Program-made: the position numbers and the translations under genes | NCBI GenBank assembly: GCA_036873755.1 | Contig: JAVTVY010037103.1 | Span: 107,003 to 171,002 of the forward strand | From: Hanleya hanleyi | Lineage: Eukaryota > Mollusca > Polyplacophora > Lepidopleurida > Hanleyidae | Length of the DNA: 64,000 bases | Direction: 5' to 3' | Notes under the pieces: generated by a model | Databases searched by the model: none | What the model was told of the DNA's origin: nothing | The model's input: only the letters and a program-made list of their open reading frames with translations | Part shown: positions 37,864 to 47,572 of the stretch, one piece after another | Layout: each line of letters opens with the position of its first letter | How positions within the stretch are numbered: position 1 is the stretch's first letter

Positions 37864-38650
37864 CACCCTACTGAATCGACAAGTGTGATTATAGGTTAAA
37901 ACCGCCGGTCACGTGTCAAATCACAGTCAATGGTAGGTTTTTCGGTGCTTTCGTTATCAAGCGTGGGCGTGTGTCTGACCAGACGACAGTGACCACAGCC
38001 GAAAATGAACGATTTTCAGCATATCGATGACAGGTATGGTTACTGGTGTCCAGTCATTTTTTGAAGGAGAGATATCGTACTATATTGTCACCAAATGTAG
38101 GGTTATTACTATTTCAAGTTAACAAAAATTTTAAACATTTTTGCGGCGAGAGGTGTTTTTAGGTGTTGGTCGACAGTCCATGGTAGGTATTAGCATCGAA
38201 TTATAGTGTGAGGAAATGAACACGTGGGAACTACTTACTACCTGCCTCATGTATCACGGACTCATTCATCTCTCGATTCCTTCCACTTGTGTGTGTTTAA
38301 GAGGAATATGAACCATTAATAGTTTATTCTCGGTCTGTCTGATATTACGACAGTCCATTGTATCATCATTGGACCGATCGACAGTCCATGGTAGGTCAAC
38401 ATGCACTTGTGAATGATGCACAGAGAGCACATCGTCTGATCCAATGATTCGCCAAATGGACTGTTGCCAAGACAAATGGTAGCTACCATGGACTGTCGAC
38501 ATATCTGATATATAATCATATGTTGCCTCATTATAACATTGCAGCTGTTATGCGGCTTCAATGTGAAGTGATCCAACCTACAGTTCATGGTCGCATGACA
38601 AATGGACTGGTGCATTCACCTATAATCATACTTGTCGATTCAGTAGGGTG
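37864..38650. mobile_element. MITE family A, copy 1 (787 bp)
   Basis: Intact copy with inverted ends CACCCTACTGAATCGACAAG and the 5-bp direct ATGAA on both sides (37859-37863 and 38651-38655). It matches copy 2 at nearly every base, including GCTTTCGTTATCAAGCGTGG. Recurrent palindromic CCATGGTAG/CTACCATGG motifs fill the interior. Five-base duplications occur with Transib-like and some hAT transposases; CAC ends would favour Transib-like but this is not proven. Confidence 0.85.
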
Positions 38651-39485
38651 ATGAAGCGGGAACCGTGTACAAGCGAAAGTTTGGCCCACGTGCCATGGTA
38701 TGCAAGTATTGATCACGTGATGTTCTTGCAACTCCGTATGGCGGGAAAATGTACAACCAACACGTGGCATGTTGAAACTTTCATTCTTCCATGTCTACAG
38801 ACCCCACCTAATTCTATGAAAGTATTTTCATACATTTGTTACTAAAGGATCGAAGCGATACAGTGAATTGTTAGAATGGGCAAGCAATTCATGTCTTTCG
38901 TTTAGCCGCTATTCATGGCGGGATGAGCTCGTTCCAGCTGGGAAGATTGTATATCGTCTCAGATGAGTTGGCTCTGATATGGGTCTCAGTCGAGTTGGCC
39001 CTGATATGGGTCTTCAGATAGTGTCGGGCGCTTGCTTAATTTGCTGTTCCTTTCATTGACATAAACAGTTTGAAAAGCCCTTCCACAATATTTCCCTATG
39101 AAGAGCAATCAAGAAATTATTAGGTTTGATTCTCAATCTGAAAATGACATAATCTGTGTTTCTTCATTAGATCGTTATATATTTTCACGTAAACATCATT
39201 GGCGTCACTGGGATAGTTGTGCCTAGTCTTCTCGACCGTGAAAAAAATTCTGAAAGAGTTCAACCATGTCCCGAAGAGAAAATAAAGAAAATATCAGAAT
39301 GTCTAAGTGACAGAATATGCCCTTGTCCGGTACATGTATGTACTAATACAAGGATATACGCGATTTTGTGATTTTAAATTGGCCGGGCGTCCGATGAAAC
39401 TAATCTCTTCATTGTCAGCCGATCATTGCAGTCAATTATTCGAGCCTAATTTAATGGTTAAAGAGCAGAAAGAATGCTTTATTTA

Positions 39486-39852
39486 TTGTGTAGGTCAGTT
39501 CAGAAAAACGGACGTTTTCGACCTTTGATCAATTGCGAATTATTGCCTGACAAATCTAAACGTACAACAAACATTTCCCGGGTTTTGCTTCGGGGTTTCC
39601 CCTCGACCACACGTGTTCGTACCACTGAACTTCGCCGAAGTATATTAGGCTTCATTCTACACACAAAGTATAGTGAATGTCTCGTGGTTGTCAATCTTAT
39701 ATCATTTAAGAGTGCTGTCTGGGTAAATATCACAAAATTAAAGAAACACCACAGTCGACGTATTGTGACCTTTCATTGTCGAACGGTATGGGCATTTAAT
39801 ATGGGGACTCTAATTTACGAAAACGTCCGTTTTTCTGAACTGACCTACACAA
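39486..39852. mobile_element. Element C, 367-bp MITE inside element B
   Basis: Perfect 35-bp inverted ends (39486-39520 and 39818-39852) begin TTGTGTAGGTCAGTTCAGAA. No clear target duplication is seen, so the ends may be a base or two off. The 134-codon open frame across it is a by-product. Confidence 0.7.
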
Positions 39853-40707
39853 ACTATTCGGAAGTGGTCAGTTTTTGACGACTGCGATATTCACTTCCGG
39901 TCACGAATACTTAGGGAACTTACCGTAGGTAAACACCATCGGTCACGTGTCAAATCACAGTCAATGGTGGGTTTTTCGGTGCTTTCGTTATCAAGCGTGG
40001 GCGTGTGTCTGACCAGACGACAGTGACCGACAGTGATTTTCAGCATATCGATGACAGGTATGGTTACTGGTGTCCAGTCATATTTTGATGGAGAGATATT
40101 GTACTAGTCGCACGACACAAGGACTGGTGCATTCACCTACAATCATACTTGTCGATTACTATTTCAAGTTAACAAAAATTTTAAACATTTTTGCGGCGAG
40201 AGGTGTTTTTGGGTGTTGGTGGACAGTCCATGGTAGGTATTAGCATCGAATTATAGTGTGAGGAAAAGAGCACAAAATGAACACGTGGGAACTTACTACC
40301 TGCTTCATGTATCACTGACTCATTCATCTCTCGATTCCTTTCACTTGTGTTTAAGAGGAATATGAACCATTAATAGTTTATTCTCTGTCTGTCTGATATT
40401 ACGACAGTCCATGGTATCATCATCGGACCGATCGACAGTCCATGGTAGGTCAACATGCACTTGTGAATGATGCACACAGAGTACATCGTCTGATCCAATG
40501 ATTCGCCAAATGGACTGTTGCCAAGACAAATGGTATACCATGGACTGTTGACATATCTGATATACAATCCTATGTTGCCTCATTATAACATTGCAGCTGT
40601 TATCCGGCTTCATTGTGAAGTGATCCAATCTACAGTTCATGGTCGCATGACACATGGACTGGTGCATTCACCTACAATCATACTTGTCTATTCAGTAGGG
40701 TGTTGAA

Positions 40708-41212
40708 TGTCTTAGTTATTCTGTTGTGCATATTGATCCTGACTAGAGGAAGATACCTATAGATATTCAGCTTTGACCTAAAGTGGGAATTTATTCTTTT
40801 GCTACAATTAACCATAACCATATGGCATATATGAAAATTTTCCATGTGAACCTATGGTAAAATGGCTGTCACTGTTGGCTGTATCCATCAGTGTCCAGGG
40901 ATATGTACACATCCTCATGATAGGACTGAAAAATTGTTGTAAACGATTTTATTTCCTACTCACTCACTGTCACTGTTGGGGGTCAAATAGTGACGGGCCA
41001 TACTGTTTTGCATATTCTCAGTTTTATATGCAGAGAATGTTTCTGAGAAAATAATTTGCACAATCACAGTTTTTATCATATCAAGAAAGGAATTTTCACC
41101 AGGGCACTAAAATGTAATTCATCCACTGCAAATGTTTCTCTGCAGCAAAAATAAATGAGACAAGGTTTTCAACAAAATGATTTTATGTCGCCATAAGTTT
41201 TTTTCTACGGTC
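40708..41212. other. Intergenic between the nested transposons and CLPB
   Basis: No repeat partner or gene seen. It must contain the CLPB 3' untranslated region on the minus strand; no classical AATAAA could be assigned with confidence. Confidence 0.4.
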
Positions 41213-41464
41213 CTATTTAAATCCCATGGAGAATGGATTTTCAGCAGGATCAAACTTGATATCCACAAATTCGTCCCTTTTCTTTCCTTTTTTGATCATC
41301 TGTAATTTTATGGCAGTTGGGTTCTCTGGGGTGGACGATGTCTGTGTGTCTGGGGAGGAGATAAGATCCTCCGGGTTTGTCACCGTCACTCTGATAGCAC
41401 AGCCTTTATGTATGAGCTGTCTCTCATGGGCCATCGCTAACTGGGTCACCACTCGTCGCTCTAC
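41213..41464 (-). CDS. CLPB: CLPB last coding exon
   Basis: On the minus strand an acceptor (CTACAG) is followed by VERRVVTQLAMAHERQLIHK, then GCAIRVTVTNPEDLISSP, and a TAG stop at 41215-41213. The human protein has VERRVVNQLAAAYEQDLL and GCTLRITVEDSDKQLLKSP at the same place. This is the D2-small (C-terminal) domain of the mitochondrial AAA+ disaggregase CLPB/Skd3. The exon gives 83 residues in frame with the exon at 42342-42446. The very C-terminus (FDPAENPFSM) diverges from vertebrates. Confidence 0.9.
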   Translation of the reverse strand, partial: VERRVVTQLAMAHERQLIHKGCAIRVTVTNPEDLISSPDTQTSSTPENPTAIKLQMIKKGKKRDEFVDIKFDPAENPFSMGFK

Positions 41465-42341
41465 CTGTAGTCGAATACATTGTACACATATCACATTACA
41501 ATTGCCACAAACCATATAACAGTCACCAAAAGTGGTACACATTTGAATTTCTGCTCCATCTGGGAACCATTTGCATTGTATTTCTAACTGACAATCCAAC
41601 TTGAATTATATGGACGATTTGTTTTGGGAAGAAACATTTACATTTTATGAACATTTGATCTTTGTGATATTTTGTCAGTTGAAGTGAATGAACACTGGAT
41701 GAATTGCGGAACACTGTCTATCTCGCGTTTGATCCCCCAGTTTATCACAAATCACACATATCCATGTTGTAATGATGGACTCCTATGCAAAGAAGGCCGA
41801 GGAAAAATTACTCCTATATTTATTTATTCGTCATCTTCATAGCCAGCAAAGACTATCAGTGCCGAACCTCTGTTTTCTCCAGTCTTGCTGGTAATACAAG
41901 AATCCCTATACACAGGATATTTAGAAGCACACAAAGATCTATTGTAAATATGAAGTAAAAGTATGATATTTACACTGTTAAGATCAACAGTAAAGTATAA
42001 CATACATAGCATGTTCCACTGATATGGCAAATGATACCCTATCATCCATTATTCAGCATGCAAGTCAAACCTGGCAGGTAATGTGAATTGATGACTGTCA
42101 TCATGAATCGCAAGGACTGACGTGTCTACAGTGAGATTATTTTTCCAACCAGAGACTGTTCCACTTTCAAATTGCATAGATGAGAATCAAGGCTTCCACA
42201 TGTAACATTGAGCTGTGAGGCACACCAGGATAATTTACTTAGACCTGTACACCTATCCCAGTTCCAACTCGGTCGCCATCGATTCACCAATATGTGATGA
42301 CACTGATTGAAAAATTCAAAGAAAACTGTTTAGTGTGTTAC
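41465..42341 (-). other. CLPB last intron
   Basis: Spliced-out sequence between the two exons; no repeat or nested gene noticed. Confidence 0.6.
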
Positions 42342-42446
42342 CTCATATTTGATAGATCTGGCCCCATAATGTACATCATACCCATCAGCCAGTACATCAA
42401 CAACCTGATGGTCCCAGCTCAGCTCAATCTCATGTTTGGATTGGGC
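42342..42446 (-). CDS. CLPB: CLPB penultimate coding exon
   Basis: Thirty-five codons between a TGCACAG acceptor and a GTAACA donor (minus strand), phase 0 on both sides. [20 protein letters not shown] matches the [15 protein letters not shown] block of human CLPB, including the GAR sensor-2 arginine region. The intron to the last exon is 877 bp. No earlier CLPB exon (ankyrin repeats, Walker A GSSGIGKT) was found up to 64000, so the gene either has very large introns, runs out of the window, or this is a displaced 3' fragment. Confidence 0.9.
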
Positions 42447-42849
42447 CTGTGCACAATCAATGACAAATGTGTTATGAAACATTTCAGGCTAGAGTAAACA
42501 AGTGAAAATATCTTACTGAATATAAAATCTGAATGATAGTCAATGTGCAATTTCCCGAGTCAGTTAACTAATCATGCTGAAGCCTTCAGTCATTCTGTGT
42601 GCTTGCTTTTTATCAACTTTAATATGTAACATGTGGCTGTCGCCATCGGGACCCCTCGGGCCGGGCCCAGAGCAATTGTGGAAATAATGTTTCTGACGCC
42701 AACAACTCACATATTTGGGGTGGGCATAATTTTACCTGTATGATATAGATCATAGACAGACAAAACAATATAGCAATAGAGCAGTGATTACCTATAGTAG
42801 ATGTAGTCGAACGATTATTGTCTATTCACAGCAATCCACACAGGTTTGT

Positions 42850-43615
42850 GTGAACTCCTGAAAAACACATCCTATGGCACCGACTTTCAATAGGCTTCTG
42901 GTACTGGCTGTATTAAACAACTGTATGAAGTTTCATTGTTGTGAGTAAAGGACTTTTTGAGATAATGTGTTTACAAGGATATGGACCAACAGACATGTAT
43001 AAAGGGGCAGAACTCCTGAAAAACACATTCGATTACACCGACTTTCAATAGGCTTCTGGTACTGGCTGTATTAAACAACTGTATGAAGTTTCATTGTTGT
43101 GAGTGAAGGACTTTTTGAGAGAATGTGTTTACAAGGATAAAAACAGACAGACATGTATAAAGGGGCATAACTCCTGAAAAACACATCCAATGGCACCGAC
43201 TTTCAATAGGCTTCTGGTACTGGTTGTATTAAACAACTGTATGAAGTTTCATTGTTGTGAGTAAAGGACTTTTTGAGATAATGTGTTTACAAGGATATGG
43301 ACCAACAGACATGTATAAAGGGGCATAACTCCTGAAAACACATCCGATTACACCGACTTTGAATAGGCTTCTGGTACTAGCTGCATTAAACAACTGTATG
43401 AAGTTTCATTGTTGTGAGTGAAGGACTTTTTGAGATAATGTGTTTACAAGGATAAAACAGCCAGACATGTATAAAGGGGAATAACTCCTGCAAAACACAT
43501 CCAATGGCACCGACTTTCAATAGGCTTCTGGTACTGGCTGTATTAAACAACTGTATGAAGTTTCATTGTTGTAAGTGAAGGACTTTTTGAGATAATGTGT
43601 TTACAAGGATATGAT
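42850..43615 (+). repeat. 157-bp tandem repeat, five units
   Basis: CTCCTGAAAAACACAT recurs near 42855, 43014, 43171, 43328 and 43485. Units carry GGCTTCTGGTACTGGCTGTA and GAAGTTTCATTGTTGTGAGT and end in GGACAGACGGACGG-type text. Copies are about 95 percent alike by eye. Positions 42447-42850 before it hold no gene I can see. Confidence 0.9.
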
Positions 43616-43639
43616 GGACAGACGGACGGACGGACAGAC

Positions 43640-44090
43640 GGACGTACTGGCGGATGAGACGTTGTGTGGCCTTAACATTGTGTGTCTTTCTAAACTATCA
43701 CTGCGTGGCTTTAAAAAATTTACTTGCAATCGAGTCACTGTGCTGTTTAACGTCCATCCACTGTGTGTCTTAATGTCCAGAATTTTGTGTGTTGGATGAG
43801 ATGTTGTGTGGCTTTAACATTGTGTGTCCTAAACTATCACTGTGTGGCTTTAAGAAAATTTACTTGCAATTGAGTCACTGTGGTGTTTAACGTCCATCCA
43901 CTGTGTGTCTTAATGTCCAGAATTTTGTGTGTTGGATGAGACGTTGTGTGGCTTTAACATTGTGTGTCCTTCCAAACTATCACTGTGTGGCTTTAAGAAA
44001 ATTTACTTGCAATAGAGTCACTGTGGTGTTTAACGTCCATCCACTGTGTGTCTTAATGTCCAGAATTTTGTGTGTTTTCAGTGACCATAC
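43640..44090 (+). repeat. Tandem repeat, ~140-bp unit, three units
   Basis: GTTGTGTGGCCTTAACATTG (or GCTTTAACATTG), CTTGCAATCGAGTCACTGTG and GTGTGTCTTAATGTCCAGAA recur three times at about 43660, 43800 and 43940. Word use (GTGTGGCTTT, GTGTGTCT, GTCCA) resembles the reverse complement of the 160-bp satellite at 47.6-58.5 kb. Confidence 0.8.
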
Positions 44091-44490
44091 TCTTATGTGG
44101 CTATGTGTCCAAGTTTTCTGGGTCTAATGTGTCCGTATTGTGAGTCTTCCCTGTCCATACTTTCAGTAGGTGTGTGTCCAAATTTTCCGGGTCTTTTGTG
44201 TTTGTATTCTTCACTGTCCATACTTTCAGTGGCTATAATTTAATATGTGTCAAGTTTTCTGGGTCTTCTGTATCTGTATTGTCTTCAATGTCCATACTTT
44301 CAAGTGACTGTGTGGCTTGATTTAGATACCACAGGGACTTTTTGCCATTGTGTGTCTAAACACAAAATGTTTGGTTTTAATACAAACTGGTTCTCTGTGT
44401 CCGTGAAAGTACACGAGGTGCAACTGCAAAATTCCAGTCGAATGTGCAATCTGGACATCCATACTTGCACAATACCACATTTCAACATCA
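44091..44490 (+). repeat. Satellite-like edge and left arm of a long-range inverted pair
   Basis: 44091-44300 holds three decayed units (CAAGTTTTCTGGGTCTTCTG, CACTGTCCATACTTTCAG) that resemble the satellite in reverse. From about 44310 to 44490 the text (CACAAAATGTTTGGTTTTA, GGTTCTCTGTGTC, GGACATCCATAC) is matched in reverse at about 60395-60590, 16 kb away. Confidence 0.65.
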
Positions 44491-45250
44491 GCACTATTCC
44501 CACGGATGGAGTCTTCAATGTACATACAGTGGTTAGGCGGCATCCATGAAGTACATGTATGTATGGTCAAAATATGGGAACCCTCCCAAACAGTGTAACT
44601 ACTTCAACTGTCCCCCCCCCCCCTTAAATGTATTTTTTTACAAGCCACAAGCTGCCATTCAACATCTCATGTCTCATCAAAAACCGACTGCACCCCAGCC
44701 GTATCATTATTATTGTGACCTGAAGGGCACAGATTCCGCCAAGGGACCATTCATGTATTACATACACAAAAGAAATTGCATTTTTTTACCCCCCCACCCC
44801 CCTCCACCCAAATACAAAATTTAATCCAGCATACATTTTGAAAAATACTACTTAAACTTTATGGACCCCACCCTCCATTGCGTACGTAATATTTGAATGC
44901 TCCCCAATTATGTTCTTTGGGGGGGAGGGAGAAAAGCTGCAAGGCCCAAATGACAGGATGCAATTGAATCAGGCTTGTACGGATAAAATGTGCCAACATT
45001 GTTTCTCCCCACTGATGTTCAATATACATCCTTGCAACTTCTCGTCAGGGTCAGAACTGCTTCACCTAAAAGATGTCAATCACGAAGTCCTGACACTGTG
45101 AAAGAGTTGTCACTGAAAAGACTAAAAGAAAATCATTCAAGCAAAACACATTTATTTTCAAATCAGTAAAATTGGTAAAGTAAATGTTTCACATGAAGGA
45201 TGCAATTTATCCGGATCTAAATGGAAACGTTCTGTTTTGTAATGGTTTTT
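44491..45250. other. No gene recognised; C- and G-rich tracts
   Basis: Contains C runs at about 44610-44624 and 44787-44812 and a G run at about 44919-44927. No exon supported. Confidence 0.45.
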
Positions 45251-45254
45251 CTGA

Positions 45255-45742
45255 GTTTTGGACACAGACCCGTCCAGAGTTGCAGGCTTCTGAGTTTTGG
45301 ACACAGACCCATCACAGAGTCGCAAGCTTCTGAAGATTGGACACAGACCCGTCCAGAGTCGCAAGGTTTTGAAGGTTGGACACAGACTCGTCCAGAGTCA
45401 CAGGGTTCTGAGGGTTGGATACAGACCCGTCCAGAGTCGCATGGTTTTGAGGGTTGGACACAGACCCGTCCCGAGTCGCAGGCTTCTGAGGGTTGGAGAC
45501 AGACCCGACCAGAGTCGCAGGGTTCTGAAGGTTGGACACAGACCCGTCCAGAGTCGCAGGCTTCTGAGGGTTGGAGACAGACCCGCCCAGAGTCGCAGGG
45601 TTCTGAAGGTTGGACACAGACCCGTCCAGAGTCGCAGGCTTCTGAGGGTTGGACACAGACCCGTCCAGAGTCGCAGGCTTCTGAAGGTTGGACACAGACT
45701 CGTCCCGAGTTGCAGGCTTCTGAGGGTTGGACACAGATGTGG
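45255..45742 (+). repeat. 39-bp minisatellite, about 12 units
   Basis: The unit GGACACAGACCCGTCCAGAG plus TCGCAGGCTTCTGAGGGTT repeats about twelve times. The period is divisible by three, so several frames on both strands stay open; none begins or ends like a gene and no splice context was found. GACACAGA and CCAGA words are shared with the 160-bp satellite unit. Confidence 0.9.
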
Positions 45743-46161
45743 GTGACATGTGTTATGCCTCTAAAACGGGGAAATCAAACTTATTAGTAACAGCATTTTT
45801 TATATGGCTGGAGTGTTCCTTTTCCATACAAAGTTGACAAACACATTATTGTGTACGAAAATAAATCTTCAGTATCTATAATAATGTAAAATCTTTAATC
45901 AGTAACTAATTGTAATGGTTTACGTCATTGGAAAAAAGCATTATATTGGGGAGAAGCGAATTTTAAAGAGGTATACTGAAGTTAGTTCCCCCCTAAACAC
46001 CAAATATTATGAAAAAAGAATCTAGGGTCGGTAGTACATTGCTAGGGTCAGTCGGGTTACCGAAAACAAACAATTTTTTTTTTTCGTGGCCTTAGGCAGT
46101 AATCTATCTTTTTAACACTGGCGTAATACCACTATCTGCTTTCTTACAGCCTTAACTTTCA
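45743..46161. other. Intergenic, no gene recognised
   Basis: AT-rich with a poly-T run near 46074-46083. No repeat partner seen. Confidence 0.4.
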
Positions 46162-46318
46162 TTACAAATTGGAAACAAATATCATAACTTTCTTGGAAAA
46201 TGCAATGCTCAGCAAATCCAAAAATCTATCAGGAGCATCAGGAACATACCGTTCACCCACTTTAGGTCTTCCCTGAAACATTTTAGGCTGTGTTGCATTT
46301 TCCTCTTTGTCAAAATTT
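46162..46318 (-). CDS. Candidate terminal exon of an unidentified gene
   Basis: After a good acceptor (TTAATTTTCAG, minus strand) one frame reads NFDKEENATQPKMFQGRPKV, then GERYVPDAPDRFLDLLSIAF, and stops at 46164-46162. A second frame of the same segment is open for 36 codons. The better-looking frame needs two bases carried over, while the exon at 46995-47053 supplies one, so either an exon between them is missing or the other frame is used. Function unknown. Confidence 0.35.
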
Positions 46319-46994
46319 CTGAAAATTAAAAAAAATCAATAAACGTAATCAGCTAAACATTTTAAGATGCTAGCAACTGGACTACGAGGCATATTTCTTA
46401 TAAGATGTACGTGTATTTGTGAGAGTTTTGCTTCTTGTCATCTTACAAAAGAGAATTTGTGTCAGACATCAGGAATTCATCCTAAATATCACAGATAACT
46501 TATCAGCATGGACTCCAAAATGAACTAAACAAGCAGAACAAAACTAAAAAGCAGAAAAGATAAGAAAAACATAAATGGTCATGAAAGCAGTAAAACAAAG
46601 ATTCAGTGCTCCCCACTAAGGTGCCATTGTAAACAGCTGAACAGAACTGTGGCAAAAGCTGATGTTTAACTCGAACCTAAAAAAAATAATGACACTATAG
46701 GTCCCTCTGCGGTTGTAAACATTATCTGTACACGTACATTCAACATTTTCATAACCACTGCATCCAAATGAGGAATCTGACCATTTAGTAAAACGTACAC
46801 GTATTGACATCAGTTTTTAAAATTTGAATGTTTTCACAAAATTTGTGCTATTCTTAAATGATACACATGGCTAACTCAATATTTCCAGGACAATATCAAA
46901 AGTGAACATGTACTTTGGAATTATAGAAAATGAACATATGCCTGGAGTAAAAAACATTGAAATAATAACAACCACAACAAAATTTAGACCATAC

Positions 46995-47053
46995 CCAAGC
47001 CTTTCTGTGTATAGTCCACTGACTCCCATTTTTCTGCATTTTTCACTCTAAAC
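46995..47053 (-). CDS. Candidate exon of an unidentified gene
   Basis: Fifty-nine bases between TTTCATAG and a GTATGG donor. It continues the frame of the exon at 47323-47443 as FRVKNAEKWESVDYTQKGLG; the other two frames contain stops at once. The phase across the join is exact. Confidence 0.45.
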
Positions 47054-47322
47054 CTATGAAAATACATGTGCCAGGACTGCTTCATCTCTTCTTTAGAATA
47101 TGTACAGACAGAGTATAAGGCAAATAGCTGAAGAATATACACAAACCAGAATACATACATAGCTTGGCATCTTCTCTTAATACACATTTCAAAATATTTA
47201 GATACAACTTTTTGGGGATATTAAATTATTATGATATGTACCCTGACCAGAAACACATTATGAATTAAAGAAAATCCTGTTCACTTATTATGAATTTAAC
47301 AGAAAGTAACAAGCTCACTTAC

Positions 47323-47443
47323 TCCGCATTGTCTGATTTACAGTAAACAATAATATTGTCACCGCTGTATCCAACCACTTTTACTGGCCACTTTACAGGC
47401 ACACCAGGGATTTTGGTCCATGCATACATTGTTTGCGAAAATG
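47323..47443 (-). CDS. Candidate PWWP-like exon of an unidentified gene
   Basis: Acceptor TTTTTTTCAG-like tract and a GTAAGT donor on the minus strand. It encodes MYAWTKIPGVPVKWPVKVVG, then YSGDNIIVYCKSDNAE. The order aromatic-W-x-K-x-P-G-x-P-x-x-W-P-x-x-V is that of a PWWP or Tudor-type beta-barrel, but the second W-P pair stands in for PWWP, so I call it PWWP-like only. I cannot name the gene. Its 5' exons, if any, would lie at higher coordinates, beyond or within the satellite. Confidence 0.5.
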
Positions 47444-47572
47444 CTGAAAAAAGAAAAAGACGCATGTTAAGCAAGTATTTTATCACTTGTCATCAAGTCA
47501 GGGCCAAAATTCAGTTAAATAAAATTGTAGATTGGTGCTCAAGTTAGAAGCCTTTTGAAGAGAAAAGTGCTA

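Larger units (their letters stand above)
36623..39925. mobile_element. Element B, 3.3 kb, TA target duplication
   Basis: Ends are inverted copies starting CGGTAAGTTCCCTAAGTATT over about 27 bp with one mismatch. TA flanks each side (36621-36622 and 39926-39927), and excision leaves a continuous family A sequence. TA duplication suggests a Tc1/mariner-related or similar mechanism; the body holds no transposase I recognise, so it is non-autonomous or decayed. It contains family A copy 1 and element C. Confidence 0.8.
36593..40702. mobile_element. MITE family A, copy 2, split by element B
   Basis: Terminal inverted repeats of family A (consensus CACCCTACTGAATCGACAAG) lie at 36593 and 40702, with the 5-bp direct TTGAA outside both (36588-36592 and 40703-40707). 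Only the outer 28 bases are on the left of element B; the rest (39928-40702) matches copy 1 over its length, including the ACAGTCCATGGTAG motifs. Without B the element is about 805 bp. Confidence 0.85.

Noticed and set aside
39474..39878. 134-codon plus-strand frame
   Set aside because: It starts and ends in the inverted ends of element C and matches no transposase.
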